Position numbers and translations under genes: made by a program. The notes under the pieces are model-generated. The model was not told where the DNA came from. It made no database searches and saw only the letters and a list, made by a program, of their open reading frames with translations. From Balamuthia mandrillaris (taxonomy: Eukaryota > Discosea > Longamoebia > Balamuthiidae): a stretch of DNA of 64,000 nucleotides. The stretch spans positions 60,001-124,000 of the forward strand of contig JAVKOQ010000145.1 of assembly GCA_031835245.1 (NCBI GenBank), read 5' to 3'. Shown piece after piece: positions 12,063 to 23,916 of the stretch (its first letter is position 1; each line of letters begins with the position of its first letter).

Positions 12063-13439
12063 ATGCCGAAAGAACGAAGAACGCTCGTCACGCTCAAGCA
12101 GCCGAACCACTCCTCCACCGACCCGCACCGCAAAACAAAACCACCACAGGACCCCAACCTGCTGACCAACGCCGAGCTCAAGGAGCTGAACCCGCTGGCC
12201 AAGCTGTTGGCCAGCCTCTCCCCCGGCGCCAAGGAAGGCAGCATTCGCGCCCGCCTGCAAGCCATGGTGGCCGCTGCCACGGAAACCAGCATGACCAACG
12301 TGTTCTCGGACGAGCTCTTCCTTCGAAGCGTGGTTGACAGCGATGCCGATGGAGGGCAAGGAGGAGAAGAGTTCATCGACGCCGACGAGCTCAAGATCTT
12401 TGTTCCTGGTGGCGTTCACTATGACCCTCAAGCCTCCTCTTCCTCTGGTTGGTTGAGTTTTCTCTTCTCTTGGACTTCGTCCTCCTCCTCTTCTTCCTCC
12501 ACCTCCAGTTCGCTTCCTGCTTTCAACGAGGGCACATTGCCAGTTCTCGAAAGTGTGGCACCTCGACCTCGACTTCGTCCGTACTTGGCTTCTTCCTCCA
12601 CCTCCACCACCACCACCTCCACCTCCACCTCCGCTTCCACCTCTTCTTCTTTAAGCCAGTGGGGAACGGCCATATGGCAAGGCGTCGGCATCGCTGCCAT
12701 CTACGCTGCCCTGATGAGCTTCCTTCGGGTGGTCCTGCGGCGCATGTTCCCTCTGCACCAGGCCTCCCTGGACAAGTGGCTCAACCGCATCGACTACATC
12801 GTCGGGGCCATCGGCCTGGTGGCCCTGCTCACCTCCTTCACCGTGGTGGTTGCCACCGCTGGGTTCTCGGGACTGCCGTTGATGATCGTTGTGGCGTTGG
12901 CTTCCTTTCTCACCGCATGGGCCGTGGGCTTTCTCTCCGAGCGCTTCTTCCGGTTCGTGATGGAACTGGTGGACAGGCTGCGTCGCTTCACGGCGGACCT
13001 GCTGCGCTGGAGCGGCTGCTGCCCGGAGGGGCTCATCGAGTTCATCTGGCAGAGCTACAAGAGCGCCACGCGGCTGAGGGTGGGCAAGTGCACGAGCTGT
13101 GGGAAGAGGCCACGAGACACTTTGAACCCTATCTGCGGACACTCCGTTTACTGTCAGGACTGCATTTGGCAGAAAACCCACTGCGACTGCGGAAAGGAGC
13201 TGGCCAAAGAGTGTTTCGTGCTGGTCGACAGGCAGACCGTCGGCGAGGGACCCTACTGCGCCTGTGGGGAGTGCATCCCGATGGCCTTGTGCGGGGCGTG
13301 CAGCCAGCGGCCTTGCTCGGTCTTGCAGCGGTTCAGGAATGGACGCATGAGCAAGCGCTGCAATGATAGAGAGTGCAAGGACTCCGCAGCAGTGCAACGC
13401 TGGGAGGTTGCCCATCGAAGGGATTGTTGTGGCGAATGA
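12063..13439 (+). CDS. Membrane protein with C-terminal RING-like zinc domain
   Basis: Intronless frame of 458 residues. The first 120 residues are acidic and helical; residues about 125-205 are Ser/Thr-rich low complexity. Two or three hydrophobic segments follow at about 208-225, 243-265 and 274-292. Residues about 340-378 carry CTSCGKRP...CGHSVYCQDC...HCDCGKE, a RING-like arrangement of Cys and His pairs, followed by a second cysteine-rich stretch (CACGEC...CGACSQRPC) and CNDREC. This suggests a membrane-bound ubiquitin ligase with its zinc domain in the cytosol, as in other membrane RING proteins. The RING spacing is irregular, so ligase activity is inference. The second cysteine-rich module after the RING is unusual and not recognised. 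The gene is divergent from the multipass membrane gene. Confidence 0.7.
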   Translation: MPKERRTLVTLKQPNHSSTDPHRKTKPPQDPNLLTNAELKELNPLAKLLASLSPGAKEGSIRARLQAMVAAATETSMTNVFSDELFLRSVVDSDADGGQGGEEFIDADELKIFVPGGVHYDPQASSSSGWLSFLFSWTSSSSSSSSTSSSLPAFNEGTLPVLESVAPRPRLRPYLASSSTSTTTTSTSTSASTSSSLSQWGTAIWQGVGIAAIYAALMSFLRVVLRRMFPLHQASLDKWLNRIDYIVGAIGLVALLTSFTVVVATAGFSGLPLMIVVALASFLTAWAVGFLSERFFRFVMELVDRLRRFTADLLRWSGCCPEGLIEFIWQSYKSATRLRVGKCTSCGKRPRDTLNPICGHSVYCQDCIWQKTHCDCGKELAKECFVLVDRQTVGEGPYCACGECIPMALCGACSQRPCSVLQRFRNGRMSKRCNDRECKDSAAVQRWEVAHRRDCCGE

Positions 13440-14105
13440 GACGAACGTCTCACAAACTCTTGGTCTTCCTTCTTGGGTGGTGTATGTAAGTTGTTAGAAA
13501 AAACATTTATTAAAAACATAACCTTCAACCAGTTTGGCCATGGAGAACGGGCCGAAGCGTTGAATGTGAGAGTAGAAGAGAAAGCGGAGGCCACAAAGTC
13601 GTTTTTGAAAATGGTACAACGACTATCCCTTGAACGCCTCCTTGGGTGGACCCCCCTTCTTCTTCAGCTTCACTCGGTTCCCTTGCTTAGGGTGGACGGA
13701 GCTCACCGGAATGTGTGTGCTTCATCTTTCGTTCTTATGCGGTGCAGCGCTGCTGCAATAAAATTGGACAACATGTGCAGCTGTGCAGCAGCAACTCCGG
13801 AAATATATCGAATAATGTACCAATAAATCATGAATTCTCTCAAAAGATTGGAAACTTTTCCTTTTTTCGTCGATCTTCCCTAACTTTATCGATAAAAATT
13901 CATCCCCGATACACATAATAAACAGAATAGCGGCCGCAAAGCTCACGAAAAATAAGTTGCAGAAGAGAAAGAAGAACAGAAGAGAAGAGAAAGAAGAAGA
14001 AACGAGTTGGGGTTGGTTGGAGGGAAGAAGAGGTTGGAACATTCGTCCTCTCTCTCTCTCTTTGCAAAAAAAACACAAGATAAATAGCTCGATTCCAAGT
14101 CAAAT
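13440..14105. other. Gene-free stretch with poly(A)-like signals
   Basis: It holds the 3' flank of the RING-like gene and the leader of the kinase gene. AATAAA occurs near 13824 and 13918. A short rightmost T/C-rich stretch precedes the kinase ATG. The only coding-like scrap is on the minus strand at 13623-13720. Confidence 0.4.
13623..13720 (-). other. Possible coding scrap, basic C-terminus
   Basis: The minus strand reads HIPVSSVHPKQGNRVKLKKK followed by GGPPKEAFKG and a stop. It looks protein-like in composition, but a stop lies just upstream and no start or further exon was found. It may be the last exon or relic of a lost gene. Confidence 0.2.
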
Positions 14106-17100
14106 ATGTCAGGAGGAGGAGGAGGAGGAGGTAATCCTTTGGCGGCGGCGGCGGCGGCAGCGGCGGCAGCAACCGTTTCCTCCTCGCCGCCGAGGGAGGG
14201 GCTGCCACCGAAAACCAAAAGCAAGAAGAACAACAAAGGTAGCAAGAGAGGTCTTTTTTTTAAAAAACTCTTTTTCTACAAACAGGTCTGATATTTTTTC
14301 TTTTTTTTTTTTTCTGGTCCATCGTCGTCGCTCCGTCGAATCGCGCACGCAGTGAAGCTATTGCAGACCGACTTGGATGGGATTGCCAAACAGCAGCTGC
14401 TCGTTCAGGTCTCTTCCTCTTTGCCCTTGTCTTTTGCTTTGTCGTTCTGCTCCTTCTTTCTTCTTTCTTCCTTCTGCCTTCTTCCTTCTTCTTTCTTCTT
14501 TCTTCTTTCTTCTTTCTTCTTTCTTCTTTCTTCTTTCTTCTTTCTGCCTTCTGCCTTCTTCCTTCTTCCTTCTTCCTTCGCCTTCTGCCTTCTGCTTTCT
14601 TCCTTCTTCCTTCTTCCTTCTCCTTTCTTCTCTTCATCGTTCCCTTCTCACGCTTTTCTTGCTGGGCATGTAAACCTAACAGGAAAAGATAAATAAACAC
14701 GTCGCAAAACTTTTAGTCCTCAAAAAGAAGTCTGCAACAGAAAAAGAGCCTTCTTCCGCGTCAGCCTCTGCCGCTTCTCCCTCTCCTTCCTCCTCTCCTT
14801 CTTCTCGCTCCTCTGCTGCTCACATCGACGAAACGGCCTCCTCCTTGTTGACCACATTCGAAGCTTTGGAGAGGGAGGAGTCCGACCTGGGAGTTGCCTA
14901 TATCAACTGTTATCGCTGTCTGTTGGAGGAGACACAGCGACAACGGCGACGACAACTGGGGCTGAAGAAAGCGAAGAGGAAGAACACCAAGAAGAAGACA
15001 GGGTTGCAACAACCACAAAAGAAACCAACCACAACCACAACCACAACAGAAACGACCACCGAACAAACTGTAAAGAAGAAAGCAAGAGAACGAACGAATT
15101 CGGGAGATGAGTTGAAGCGAGAAGAAAGAGAAGATGCGATGGAGAATGTGGGTGAGAAAGGAAAGGTGAGGAAGAGAAGCGCCTCGAAAGAAACCAAAGA
15201 GAGAACGAAAAGTACGCCAAAAGTTATTTCTCAGTCTGCACGGTTAGTGCTTCTTTCTCCGTTACTAGTTCGTTGCTTCTCTTTCTCTTCTCACACTCTT
15301 TCTGCTGTGCAACAACAATGAACAGGAAACACAGCGATAAAACACCAGAAAAGAGAGGCCTTCAAACCAAACATACCACAATGCGACAGTCCATTTTGGC
15401 GTTCAACAAGGAAGTGGCCGGGCTCTCTCATTCCATTGCCACGTGGGAGCTGAAGCGCGAGGAGATAGCGGTTCACACGGACGAGTTGCTTGGCGTGGGC
15501 GCGTTTGGAAGCGTGTACAAAGGCGAGCTACGAGGCAAACCGGTGGCAGTGAAGCGGTTCCAGGTGCCGAGGAACAACGATGGTCAGATCGAAGAACAAA
15601 CTCAACGCGTCTTACAAGACTTTAGAAACGAATGTGCTGTTATGAGGTATTCTTTTTCTCTTTTTTCTGTTTTCTTTTACTATACTATACAAACGAGCTC
15701 AATATTAAAAAACACAGCAAGCTTTTACATCCGAACGTGCTGTTGTTGATGGGAGTCTGTATAGAGGAAGAAATGGGGCAACTGCTGATGGTCACAGAGT
15801 TGATGCCAAGAGGCAGCGTCAACCAGCTGCTGCATCAAACGGAGGGCGGCATTCCTTTCAAGCAAAGGATGCGGTTCGCCAAAGACACGGCGTTTGGAAT
15901 GAACTGGCTTCATCTCTCCAATCCTCCTATATTGTATGTCTTTCTCTCTTGTTTCTTATTTTTAAAAGTTTTTCTCCTTCTTTATTTCTATGCGACTAAT
16001 GAATAGCTAACAAAAGGCATCTCGACTTGAAGACACAAAACTTGTTAGTAGATAAAAACTGGGTTGCCAAAGTAGCAGGTTAGATCATTCTTTCTCTTGC
16101 TCTTTCACTCTCTTTCGCTCTCTCCCTCTCTCTCTCTCTCCTCTCACATAACACCAAACAACTTATGAATGAAAAACAGACTTTGGTCTAAGTAGAGTTA
16201 AAAAGTTGGAGGGCAATGCAGGCGCAGCGGGTTCACCGGCCTACATGGCGCCTGAAATGCTGGACGAGAGAGGCTACAACGAAAAAGCAGATGTGTACAG
16301 GTAACATTCTTTTTCCTTGTCTCTTCTTTGTTATCTTCATCTGTTTCTAAACTCTCAGTAAATAACATGTATTACAAAGTTTTGGGATAATACTTTGGGA
16401 ACTGATGGCACAAAAACGACCTTACTACGATCAAAACTTTCGGAAAGGCATTCCTGGTCTCTTTGGTACATAAGAGTTGAACTTCTTGTATCCTGCTCTT
16501 CTGTTAACAACTTTTACTTACCTTCCAAAACTTGTGTTGTCCTTTCTTCTATCGTCTTCGTCTCGTTTGTTGTTCTGGCTTTAAGATATATACCATCACG
16601 TGGTAACACAGAACAATCGTCCAAAGATTGAAGAAGGGCCGGAGACTCCTCCTGCTCTGTTGCACCTTATTCGCATGTGTTGGGATAAAGACCCAGACAT
16701 GCGGCCTTCCTTCCAACAAATTCTCGAAAGCCATATTCTCGACGTTGGTTTGTACTTCTCTCTTTTTGTCTCTTTTTGCCTCTCTCTCTCTCTCTCTCAT
16801 CTTCATCCTCTCTTCTAATTGTTTTGTTATGTATTTTTATATTGGTTGCTGTATTATTGTTGTTATAGCGATTGTCGATTCCATCATCAGCGATAGAAAC
16901 GAACTCGCTCGTGAGTTTTGGAAGCAGGAGTTCAGCAACAGCGAAGAAATAGAGGAAGTGGTCCCTTGGGACACTTTTCTCAACAGCTTCATACGTTTTT
17001 TAGGTTTGCAGGATCAGTTGGAGGCATCGAAGGTTAATCCACAAGACAACATTTACTTCAAAGCTCTCAAAATGGTTGTTGGTAAGTTTGTCTTTCTTGC

Positions 17101-17125
17101 TCTTCTCTTCCTCCTGTTCTTTTTT

Positions 17126-17163
<38 letters not shown>

Positions 17164-17824
17164 AATGAGACTAAGTTTATTTTTCATGTTATGTTGTTTG
17201 AAATAGCAAATAAGAAAGGGATGGTGAAGATTGAGAAGTTTGCCGAAGCGTTGGAATGGTTTGGGCCATTCCAAAAGAACAATCTCTTGTTAGAAAACAT
17301 ATACAGCATTCTTTCCATGGAGTACGTTCTCTCTTTTCTCATTCTCTCTCATTCTCTCTCTCATACTCTCTCTCTCTCTTTCTTTCTTTCTCTCCAAAGA
17401 GGTTTTTATGGAGACCTAAGCGGAGGCGAAGTGATCAACCGGATGGCGGGCAGCAGGGTAGGAACCTATCTCATTCGCTTCAGCCAGAACAACCCAGGCT
17501 TCTACACCATCACCGTCAACACCGACAAGTCCATCGAGAACTATCGCGTGCAGCACCGTCCGGGAGAGCGGTTCGTCCTGGGCAACAACGCCTATGACAC
17601 GTTGGAAGATCTGGTGAATGCCCATCGCGACATTTTACAGCTCAAGGTTTGTTAACAGCTTCTCTTCCCTTTCAAGTTTTCTTTTCTCACTTTTCTCTTC
17701 TTTCTCCAATCGCTCTTCTCTGTGTTAACAACAGTGGCCGTTGGATAACTCCAAGTATGACCAAATGTTCAAACAGCACGACTCCAAAGCACTATCCGTT
17801 TACTGCGACATCACTCCCAAATAA
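14106..17824 (+). CDS. Shk-type protein kinase with C-terminal SH2 domain
   Basis: About 13 exons. The N-terminus has an Ala-rich tract from a GCG repeat, then Ser-rich and Lys/Thr-rich low-complexity regions. The kinase domain shows LLGVGAFGSVYKGELRGKPV as glycine loop, AVKRF as the lysine, HLDLKTQNLLV as catalytic loop (Leu in place of the usual Arg of HRD), DFGLS, SPAYMAPEM, and DMRPSF near the end. A linker of about 120 residues follows, then an SH2 domain (FYGDLSGGEVINRM, GTYLIRFSQN with the phosphotyrosine-binding Arg). Kinase-linker-SH2 order is that of the Dictyostelium Shk family, tyrosine-kinase-like enzymes tied to phosphotyrosine signalling. Introns are rich in CT and TTC. Stop near 17822. 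The exact number of small exons is uncertain around 16560-16615. Confidence 0.9.
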
Positions 17825-17848
17825 CACTCCAAACTTTTTTTTTAATGG

Positions 17849-18297
17849 TTAGCTTTGAGACGAAGAAGAAGAAGAAGAAGAAGAGAGTTGTTGGTAACGC
17901 GCAATAACCGGTTGCAAATACAGAATCAAGAAGCCCAACCGCAGCCACCGCCTCCCTCTGGACGTGTCCACCGGCCACCCTCTCTCCTCCAACAGCATGG
18001 CAGTGGCCACGAAATGTTGTCTCTGCCCGTATCGCTGCCTTATGGCGATCAGGTCCTCCGCGCAGTGCTGCCACTCCTCCATAAAGTCGTGAATAGGCTG
18101 TCCCGGTTCGCGCATGTGTTGGATGTGGTTCTTGGGGAGGATGCCCAGGAATTGGGAAGGGTCGAAGCTTTCCTCGCTCTTGAAGTTGGTGCTGAAGACG
18201 AGTGCTTCTGCTGATAATACTGTTTGTTGTTTGTTTGTTTGTTTGTTTTGTTTTGTTTTGTTTTGTTTTGTTTTGTTTTGTTGGCCAGAGAACAGTC

Positions 18298-18336
<39 letters not shown>

Positions 18337-19258
18337 ACACAAGCAGAGAAGGAGAAGGAGAAGGAGAAGGAGAAGGAGAAGGAGAAGGAGAAGGAGAAGG
18401 AGAAGGAGAAAGAGAAGGAGAAGGAGAAGGAGAAGGAGAAGGAGAAGGAGAAGGAGAAGGAGAAGGAGAAGGAGCAGGAGAAGGAAATAGTGGAGTGGAG
18501 GAGATAAGCAAAAGAAAAAAAGACGAACACGAGGGATGTGGCTGTATAGCATGATACCAGGCAGGATACTCCACTGCAGTGGTTTTGCGCTTCTGCTTGT
18601 TGTGCTGGGGTTCCATGCTTTGTGGCAGTTGCTGGGCCTTTCGTGGCCGCCGCATCACGTTCATGACCCATATCCTGCCGAACGGGTCCGAGGTGCCCTC
18701 CAGCAGCAGTCCCCCAGGCAGCAGGTAGCTGGCCAGCAGGCCAAAGGCCTCCCTCACGGCCGCCTCCTCGTACTGCCGCAACACGTTGAACGCGCGTATG
18801 ACCTTGGCGTGCCGCAGCTCCCTCACCAGGGGGACAAACGGCAGGGACTCCTCCTCCTTGGGCGGTTTGAAGGGCAGGTTGAACCCGCCCACCCGGAACA
18901 AGGTTCGCTCGTCGGCGTACCGCAGGGCCTCACGCACTCGCTTCCGCTCGATCTCCACGCCGAGGACGAGCAGGGAGGGGTGGCGCAGGCGCTGCCTCAG
19001 CGTCCGGGCGCTCTCCAGCGTGGTGAAGGGCCGGGCGCCGTAGCCGAGGTCCACGAAGCAGGCCTCCCTGTGGGCGGCGGTGGAGCCGTTGCGGAGGAGC
19101 TCCGGGTCGTAGAGGCAGAGAAAATTGTCCACCCGGCGAAGGCGGTTGGGGGCGGTCTTGCCGCGGGTCACCCCGCCTTGCGGGGCCTTGTAGTGGGCCT
19201 TGGGGGTCAACGAGCACAGCCCCTTGATCTCCTCTCCTTGGTCTTTCTTTTGTTGCAT
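17849..19258 (-). CDS. Class I SAM-dependent methyltransferase-like protein, actinobacterial type
   Basis: Two exons: 19258 to about 18560, and about 18210 to 17849, with an intron made of GA and GAGAAG repeats. The first exon shows VDLGYGARPFTTLE, then LLVLGVEIERKRV, FRVGGFNLPF, AFNVLRQYEE and LLPGGLLLEGTSDPFGRIWV, matching as recalled a conserved family of actinobacterial methyltransferase-like proteins. The second exon continues that family with EPGQPIHDFMEEWQ, RYGQRQHFVATAMLLEERGW and PVDTSRGRRWLRLGFL. The substrate is unknown. The family is mainly bacterial, so lateral transfer followed by intron gain is inferred; the first exon is GC-rich compared with the flanks. It is divergent from the Rad5-like gene and convergent with the kinase gene, only about 25 bases from its stop. 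The donor site in the repeat-rich intron could not be fixed. Confidence 0.7.
18238..18490. repeat. Simple repeats in the methyltransferase intron
   Basis: In order: (GTTT/GTTTT)n at about 18225-18282, (GA)n at about 18304-18332, and a (GAGAAG)n-type hexamer array at about 18346-18485. On the gene's own strand these are C/T tracts, as in other introns here. Confidence 0.95.
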
Positions 19259-19597
19259 TTATTTTTTTTCTGTTGTTTGAATTTGTGTCGACACATCCAA
19301 AATACTTGGAAAATTTTTAAAATGCAAGGACCACAAAGTCAGCACGGTTGGTGTTCGTTTTGTGGGCATTTTTTAAATTTGAATGAATTTATGTGGACGC
19401 GACGACAATTCTTGGAAAAAATTTAAATTGAAGCAGAGAGTCAGCACCATTGGTGTTCGTTTTGTGGGCAATTTTTTTCTGGAGTTCAAATTTTTTCCAA
19501 GAAAACAATTTCACAAAAAAAAAAAGAGAAGAGGAAACGTAGAAGAAAGACTGCTTTGACGGTGCAGTGCAGAGGAAAAAAAAAAGGGTAGTGAGGG
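19259..19597. promoter_or_regulatory. Divergent promoter with a duplicated ~37-bp block
   Basis: It lies between the methyltransferase (leftward) and the Rad5-like gene (rightward). TGTCGACA is at 19286-19293. A block reading GTCAGCAC..TTGGTGTTCGT and on through TTTGTGGGCA plus a T-run occurs at 19338-19374 and again at 19440-19477, 102 bases apart, each preceded by a CTTGGAAAA-type A/T-rich segment. Confidence 0.55.
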
Positions 19598-22500
19598 ATG
19601 AGTGACATTTCTTCTTCTTCTTCTTCTTCTTCTTCTGGGAATGCTGGAAGTGCCCAAGGAAGGGCTTCTTCTACCTTTCTAAGGTTCGGCTTTCATATCG
19701 GCCATCCTCTTTTCTTTTTATTCTTTCTTCGTTTGCTGATCTTTGGTTGCCTCGTCCTTGTGGTCTTTAGTCTTCTTCAAAGCTGTCTGGTTTCTTCCGA
19801 GCATGGTGAGTGCGGTGGCCTTGCCGAAGCGTCCGACCTCGCCGAGGCCGAGACCAGCGAGGCAGCAGTGACACTGCCCTCCAAGGAAAGGGTCACCGCT
19901 GCCGCTTCAACAGCCATCGATGAAGGTTTGATGGCTTCTTCTCCTTCTTTTGTGAACAAAAGTGATGGCGGTAACAAAGAAGAAGACAAGGAAGAAACAG
20001 AGGCTGAAGAAGAAGAAGAAGAAGAAGAGAACACTCAAGAAATGGACACTGTAGACTTGCACGCTTGGCAGCTGCTCTCTCCCTCTGATGCCGCTGTAGC
20101 AAAGCCTTCTTCTTCTTCTTCTTCTTCGCCAGGAAAGGGAGAAGAGGGACAGCAACAACAAACAATGCAACTTGAAGAAGCGGAAACAAAAGAAGGAACG
20201 GAACAAGAACAACAGCTCCGCCACGAGTCCTGTGCTTCTTCGCTCAAGAGAAAGCGTGGCGGTGATGCAGTGGATGTGGATGAGCTGAAGGAAGGTGCCA
20301 AAGAAGAAAGCGAACGGCAACAATCAAAAGTGACAGAGTCGAGCGAACCAAAGCAACAACCACAACAAGCACAAACAAGAAGACGCCGAGTTCTTCCTTT
20401 TGCTGCCACTCCTCCAAAAGAGAGCGACGTCGAAGTACAATACGAAATGCAACGAGAGAAAGAAAAAGAGAAAGAAACTGATGCAGCGAACACCAACGAA
20501 AACGATGCAAACAACTCGTCCTCTGCTTCACCAACGAAAACGGAGCACGAACAAGCATCCCTGACGAAAAAGAGGAGAGTGTTACCAACAGGGTGGCGAA
20601 CCGCCGAACAGGAAGAGCGAGACAGAGTGAAGGCCATCCTGCGGCGTTGGCCTCGTTACTTGGGAAGGCTGCTCTGCACCGTTCGGTTGCGTAAGCAGAG
20701 CACACCACGCACCTACGTTGTGTTGGACAAGGAAGCAGCCGAAAAGGAGAAGGAGAGGACCTTTGAGGAAGGTACTCCGGTGGTGCTCAAGGCTGCCATG
20801 TTCAGTTCTTCCTCGACTTATGTGGGAGTGCACACGATGCCTCCTGAAGACTTGGTTTGTTGTCAACAACACTTTTTTTTTTGGATGTTTGTTCTCTTTT
20901 CTTACTCTCTCATCTCTATTTGTTTTATCCCAAAAAGAATATTGGTGCTATACCAAAGTAGGTCTTTCCGCTTCTCACTTGCTTTCTCCTTTTCTAACTT
21001 TCTGTGTCAATGAAGGGAACAATCACAATATCTTTCGCCTTTGCTGAAAGAAGACAAAATAGAAGTCAGAGCCACCGTCTTTCGTAACGCTTCGGTCAAC
21101 GATGAAGAGGTCTTAACTCTCTTAAAGGTATACCTTCATCTTTTGCTTCTCCCTCTGTGTTCTTAGTTCACTGAGTTAAATGAAAACCCAGATATACGTG
21201 AAAGACAACACGCTAGAAAACACAGATGCCGAACTACAGAGACAAATGCAAGAAGCCAAAGCCAGAAGAGAAGGTCTCAGGAAGAAACAAGCCGAAAGCA
21301 ATCGAACAACCAGCAAACAACGAGCAAACAAAAAAAGCGAGCCGAAGAAAAAGAGAGACGTAACTGTGGAGGATCAACCCTTGGGAATGCTCATCCAAGC
21401 CATTCAATCTCAGCTTCAGCAGGCCACGTACTTGCTGCTCTTCTTTGTTACCTTTCGTGCCACGTTTCTTGCTCATCTTTCGTCCTTTCTTTTTCATACA
21501 TGTTCTTTCGTCTTGATGGTTTTGTGCGCATAGAATGAGTATAGCGGAAAGTCTGGCATTAAAGCGACAAAAGACAATGCCCACGCCTGATTGGTTCGAA
21601 AAGGCATCAGAGTTGGTGGACAAGCTATACCAAAACGAGACTGCGCATGAAGAGTTAAAAGAGATGGATCCTTCTGCTTCTTTAGGAGTTACCTTGCGAC
21701 CTTATCAAAAAAAGGTAACTCTCGTTTTCTTTTCTTTTTCATTGCTCTCATCTTTCTTTCGTTTCCTCTCTTCTCCTAAATTAACGTGTTTCACACGAAT
21801 GTTCATTCATAGTCGCTTTGGTGGATGATACAGCGAGAGAATGGTCCTGTATCCTCTGGAGAGAACAGCGACGCTTCTGATGGTGCTTCGGCTTCGATGG
21901 ACACGGGTTCAACGACCAGCGAAAATGGTTCTGGAAGTGAAGCAAAGATTGACGAAAAGAATGAAGACATGTTTTGCGATGCGAATCCGCTTTACGTCAA
22001 GTTTCAGTTTTACAATGAGGAAGACGAGTCTCCGGATGATTCTTTTTATTATAACAAGTTCACAGGCAACATATCTCTTCGTAGACCTCCTTCACTGTCC
22101 CGAACTCGTGGCGGCATCTTGGCAGGTTTTATTATATCTACTCTCTTCTCAGATGTTTTCTTCTTTTCTTTTCGTCTATTTCCTCATGTTGCTCCTCCTC
22201 TTTCTTTTTAACTTTATTTTTATAGATGATATGGGACTGGGGAAAACGGTGCAAGGCATCTCGTTGATTCTTACGAATGTGGCTCCACCTTCTTCTGGCC
22301 CACCACCTCCCGTTCCAAGAGGACAGCCTGTTCCTTCTAACGGTACTCTCATCATATGTCCTCTTTCTGTCATGCATCAGGTTTGTAAAAACTCTTCTTC
22401 TCCCTTTGTTTTTTTAAGTGGTTGATCTTCTCTTAACGGTTTTTTTTATAGTGGTGCTCTGAGTTAGAAAAGAAAACTGCTCCTTCTACAAAACTTTCGA

Positions 22501-22774
22501 TTAGCACTTATTACGGCCATCATCGGACCGTCAACACAAAGCTTCTTGCCTCCTATGATGTCGTGCTCACAACTTATTCTGTAAACCTCCTCTTCTGTTC
22601 TTCTTATGTTTTTATTGGTTTTTGTTCTTCTGACTGTTGATTTCAGACGCTAGCAACAGAGTTTGTGAAAACTCAACAAGGACATAAACAATACCGAAAG
22701 GGAGCTACATGTCCTTTGTTAAAAATTAAATGGTTTCGAGTTATTTTAGATGAAGGTTATCTTGCTTATTTCCT

Positions 22775-22812
<38 letters not shown>

Positions 22813-23165
22813 GCTTGTATTGATTTGTCGCTCTCTGTTAGCTCATCTCATTCGGGATCGCAAAACAAACATGGCTAAAGCCTGTTGTGCTCTCATCAGT
22901 CAGAGAAAATGGTGCTTCACTGCAACGTATGTTGTGCACATTTTTTTTTTAAATTTCATCTTCTAATGTTATGTTATTCCATAGACCAATTCAGAACAAG
23001 CTCGATGATCTGTTTTCGTTATTTCACGTACGTTCCTCATGAGGTCTTCTTTTGGAAATGTTCTTGACTAACTTTATTCTTCTCTTTTCCTCTCCTTTTA
23101 CCAGTTTTTAGAGGTACATTACTCTGCTTACGTTCATTTTATAGTCATACTAATCCTTTCTCTCC

Positions 23166-23196
<31 letters not shown>

Positions 23197-23869
23197 ATTG
23201 CGTCATGCAGTTGGATCCTTTTGGAGGTCTATTTCTGTCTTTTTTGTTATTGTCATTTTATTTATTGCAACCTGACAGTATATTTTTCCCCATGAAGATA
23301 TTGAATGGTGGAACCAGATGATCAAAAAGCCTTATGAAGCTCAAGACAAAAACTCCATTATTTTGCTTCAGGTATGTATTCCTTTGTCTGCTTCTGTCGT
23401 CGTTCTTCTTCTACATTTTTGTTCGTTCTTCTTGCTGCTCTAATGTTTATGGACTCATTATTTTTCAATCTTTTAAGTCCATTTTGAAGCCGTTGTTCCT
23501 TCGAAGAACCAAAACACAGCTGATAGATGGTGCCAAAGTGGTGGATCTTCCAACCAGAACTGTGAACACAGTAGAACTAGACTTTAGCGAACCAGAAAGA
23601 GAGTTTTATGTCGCGTTATATCGTCAAAGTCGAGTTAAGTTCCGTATGTTAAAGGTTAGTTAGTTTTTTCCTGTTATTCTCGTTTCATGTATTCACCCTT
23701 TCGTTTGTACAAAAAGCAATCTCAAGCCGTAATGCACAATTATGCCTCCGTGTTAGCAATGCTCTTGCGGCTACGACAATGCTGCGATCATCCTATTTTG
23801 GTCTTGCGTGCCGTCATAGAGGAAAAAGATCGCAAATATCGTATGTTATCTTTTTCTTCGTTTTTCCTT

Positions 23870-23916
<47 letters not shown>

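Noticed and set aside
18224-18554. Glu/Gly- and Arg-rich plus-strand frames over the GAGAAG array
   Set aside because: They are antisense to the methyltransferase intron and consist only of repeat translation.
19680-19775. Membrane helix at the N-terminus of the Rad5-like protein
   Set aside because: The stretch starts with AAG|GTTCGG and ends with a T/C-rich tract and TTTAG, so it is better read as a small intron of a nuclear protein.
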